64,000 nucleotides of DNA from Larkinella rosea (GTDB taxonomy: Bacteria > Bacteroidota > Bacteroidia > Cytophagales > Spirosomataceae). Below the pieces are notes generated by a model, which was not told the DNA's origin, did not search any database, and saw nothing but the letters and a program-made list of their open reading frames with translations. This document shows, in pieces, positions 62,074-64,000 of this stretch. The stretch covers positions 186,001-250,000 of the forward strand of contig NZ_RQJO01000017.1 of NCBI RefSeq assembly GCF_003858635.1, given 5' to 3'. Position 1 is the stretch's first letter. Each line of letters opens with the position of its first letter. A program made the position numbers and the translations under genes.

Positions 62074-63153
62074 ATGGACTTTCTGGACCGACCCCTGAAA
62101 CTGCCGCTTTCCAACCGCATCGTTCCGCTCAAGTACGCGCTGGTGCACGCGGCCTACTGGATTCTGATCACCGGTTTTTTTCTGTACGAAAAACGATACC
62201 TGATTTACAAGGCCAGCCTGTCGTATTTTACGATTTGCGTGGTGATGCGCGTGTCGCTGCTGATCGGCATTGCGTACCTGAATCTGCATTTTTTTCTGCC
62301 GCGCTACCTGCTGCAAAAACGGTATGGCCGGTATTTTTCGATGGTAATGCTGTCTATTCTGGGGTATCTGCTGGTGCAGAGTCTGTTTGATTTTTACCTG
62401 TATGGCTACGTCATCGGTCCGATGCGCAACAGCGATTTGTGGGAAAGTCTGTCCTACAATTTTTTCAGTACGTTGTGGTACCTGGGCTTGATGGTGGCGC
62501 TGAAACTGAGCATCGACTGGTACGAACAACAGCGGATTTTGCAGAAAATTACCGTCGAGAAATTGCAGGCCGAAGTGGATTTTCTGCGGTCGCAGGTGAA
62601 CCCGCACTTCCTGTTCAACATCCTGAACAACCTTTACGCCCTGACGCTCAAGAAGTCGGATCTGGCGCCGGATGTGGTGCTGAAACTGTCGGAAATGATG
62701 GAATACATGCTCTACGACAGCGACGACGCCCGCGTGCCGCTGGAAAAGGAACTCCGGTATTTGCAGAACTATATTGAACTCGAACGAATTCGCTGTGGAG
62801 ACCACGCCGACATTGCTTTTCAGATCGAAGGGAACCTGAACGGTCAGGAAATCGCTCCGCTGTTGCTGCTTCCACTAGTTGAGAATGCGTTCAAGCATGG
62901 CGTTGGCAAGCAGTCCGAAAAAGCCTGGTTACACGGTAAAGTGAGTCTGGATCGAAGGGCAGTAGAAATGAGCGTGGAGAATAACAAACCGGTTGCATCG
63001 CAAAGTGGGGGCAAAGGCGGCATTGGCCTGGCCAACCTGCGGAAACGGCTGGAACTGCTGTATCCCGGTCGCCATACGCTCCAAACGGAAGATAATCAGG
63101 ATGTTTACAAAGTATCGCTGAACATCGTTTTTGCCGAAAATGGACGAGTGTAA
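62074..63153 (+). CDS. LytS/YehU-type sensor histidine kinase
   Basis: 359 residues from the ATG at 62074 (MDFLDRPLKLPLSNRIV); the in-frame extension upstream only crosses the operator array. Four membrane segments lie in the first 150 residues. The His_kinase domain follows: phospho-acceptor His178 in SQVNPHFLFNILNN, and a HATPase part with LLLPLVENAFKHG and GIGLANLRKRLELLY. This is the 5TM-LytS/YehU-like class that usually pairs with a LytTR response regulator. No such regulator follows here, since the next genes encode secreted proteins. Confidence 0.92.
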   Translation: MDFLDRPLKLPLSNRIVPLKYALVHAAYWILITGFFLYEKRYLIYKASLSYFTICVVMRVSLLIGIAYLNLHFFLPRYLLQKRYGRYFSMVMLSILGYLLVQSLFDFYLYGYVIGPMRNSDLWESLSYNFFSTLWYLGLMVALKLSIDWYEQQRILQKITVEKLQAEVDFLRSQVNPHFLFNILNNLYALTLKKSDLAPDVVLKLSEMMEYMLYDSDDARVPLEKELRYLQNYIELERIRCGDHADIAFQIEGNLNGQEIAPLLLLPLVENAFKHGVGKQSEKAWLHGKVSLDRRAVEMSVENNKPVASQSGGKGGIGLANLRKRLELLYPGRHTLQTEDNQDVYKVSLNIVFAENGRV

Positions 63154-63191
63154 ATGGCAACGAAACTAGCTCACGCTAAACAACATGACTC

Positions 63192-63665
63192 ATGACACTG
63201 CTTCGAAATTGTCTCCTGCTTGGGGTTTTGATCACCTTTGTTCAGGCCAGCCGGATTTCGCCCGACCCGACGGTTTTCTGGGCTACGAGCCCCTGCGACC
63301 AGATTCCCCGGTCGATGCTGGCGATTCCGGCCACGGCCGAGTGCAAAATGATCCGTTGGGAACTGGCTCTCCTCCGTGATCCGCGTAACCAGAATCCAAC
63401 GTTTTACAAACTCAACTACACGTATGGCATATCGAAACCGGCCACCACGGATTTCATGAACAACGGAACGAAAGGAACAAAAGAAGGCAACTGGACGATG
63501 CTGAAAAATGGCCAAAACAAAACCGTTTACCGGCTGAGCCCGGCAGAAGTAACGCCCGCGATTTCCTTCGTCCGATTAGACGATAAGTTGTTGCATTTGC
63601 TCGATTCGGACGGAAAACTGATGATCGGGCACGGTGGCTGGAGTTATACGCTCAATATGAAATAA
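63192..63665 (+). CDS. Secreted protein, first of a tandem paralogue pair
   Basis: 157 residues. A signal peptide (MTLLRNCLLLGVLITFVQAS) is followed by a beta-rich domain: SPCDQIPRSMLAIPATAECK, then MIRWELALLRDPRNQNPTFYKLNYTYG, TMLKNGQNKTVYRL and FVRLDDKLLHLLDSDGKLMIG. The Cys pair, the central W-x-L-x-L-x-x-DP and the final strand-turn DGKLM resemble the NlpE N-terminal domain (copper-homeostasis lipoprotein) in outline. The next gene is clearly homologous. Both follow lytS by 38 bp, so co-expression is possible. Confidence 0.7.
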   Translation: MTLLRNCLLLGVLITFVQASRISPDPTVFWATSPCDQIPRSMLAIPATAECKMIRWELALLRDPRNQNPTFYKLNYTYGISKPATTDFMNNGTKGTKEGNWTMLKNGQNKTVYRLSPAEVTPAISFVRLDDKLLHLLDSDGKLMIGHGGWSYTLNMK

Positions 63666-63681
63666 CTACTGATTAACGCCA

Positions 63682-64000
63682 TGAAAATCAGAATGTTTTG
63701 TCTGTTTGTCGGTTGCTTGCTGTTGGTCGTACAAAGCGCCCGGGCGCAGGAAGCCCGGGCGGGTAATGTGCCCTCGAAAACGTATTCCCGTACCCCTTTA
63801 GCCGAAGGGGCAACGGTGGTGGGCCATTTTGAAGGGCGGTTTCCCTGCGCCGAAATCACCAAAGACTGGAAGATGCCCGTTCGCCCGGAATGTGTGAAAA
63901 TGAAATGGGGTCTTACGCTTTTTCAGGACCCGGTGACGCATCAACCGACGACGTACCAGTTAAACCGCAAAGCCCGCGCAGGAAAATGGGCGATTGTCCG
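63682..64000 (+). CDS. Secreted protein, tandem paralogue, 3' end cut by window
   Basis: The ATG at 63682 opens MKIRMFCLFVGCLLLVVQSA, a signal peptide, then GHFEGRFPCAEITKDWKMPV and ECVKMKWGLTLFQDPVTHQP. The frame runs off the window at 64000. The Cys-x(n)-Cys, K-M-x-W-x-L, DP and PT-Y-LN positions match the preceding gene. FEGRFPCAEI looks like the GTLPCADC segment of NlpE. The C-terminus is not visible. Confidence 0.7.

Noticed and set aside
1-64000. CRISPR arrays, insertion sequences, prophage or integrase genes
   Set aside because: No spaced direct repeats, transposase motifs or att-like repeats were found. The inverted repeats have no coding content and no target-site duplications.

Overview
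The window looks like a chromosomal segment of a Bacteroidota bacterium, most likely Cytophagales, family Spirosomaceae (Spirosoma/Larkinella type). This is inferred from gene content: two proteins with type IX secretion (T9SS) C-terminal sorting domains, SusC-like and other TonB-dependent receptors, a LytS-type sensor kinase, a PAS/GAF hybrid histidine kinase, Bacteroidota-type DUF4230 and DUF1684 genes, and several TAnnTTTG -7 boxes (one with a TTTG-like -33 box 19 bp upstream). GC is about 50%. I see no tRNA, rRNA, CRISPR array, insertion sequence or prophage.

Layout. 1-3.8 kb: two tandem WG-repeat membrane paralogues (the first cut by the window edge) facing a three-gene operon of exported proteins. 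4-8.6 kb: a 1240-residue hybrid histidine kinase, a RidA-family protein and an HxlR regulator. 8.6-12.7 kb: an outer-membrane barrel, a BON-LysM protein, two tandem paralogous lipoproteins and a VOC protein. 13-20 kb: a TMTC-like membrane glycosyltransferase with TPRs, then the housekeeping string pheT - coiled-coil gene - zapA - (possible 6S-like RNA) - rny. 20-29 kb: DUF1684, a cupin, ribE, a PASTA protein, a T9SS cargo, a rhodanese, a broken antitoxin-like gene, miaA, DUF4230 and an M1 peptidase with a T9SS tail. 29-36 kb: a secreted BNR protein directly behind rqcH, a cellobiose-2-epimerase-like enzyme, an MBL hydrolase, a lone receiver protein and a WapI-like orphan immunity gene. 36-41.4 kb: a minus-strand fatty acyl-AMP ligase - acyl carrier protein - cytochrome P450 cassette preceded by an ABC exporter. 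41.4-47 kb: a fructan/sucrose locus (secreted GH32, sugar MFS transporter, fructokinase) with an Omp85-type barrel inside it. 47-51 kb: lipoprotein, lgt, yidD, a GroES-like gene and small genes. 51-54.7 kb: TonB receptor - molybdopterin-fold protein without a cysteine ligand - dihaem peroxidase. 54.7-64 kb: small proteins, an OmpA protein, a double SGNH hydrolase, a second TonB-type barrel, an intradiol-dioxygenase-like protein, LytS with an apparent operator array, and two tandem secreted paralogues (the last cut by the window edge).

Two signals are not explained by genes. First, the heptamer CGGTTTT/AAAACCG occurs by hand count about once per 300 bp on both strands in the stretches I counted, over twenty times random expectation. 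Second, many intergenic gaps hold a long inverted repeat (stems of 11-45 bp, one perfect at 32 bp) with a locus-specific sequence. Most sit where terminators would be, but one lies between divergent genes, and two share a GAATA/TTGAAT vocabulary.
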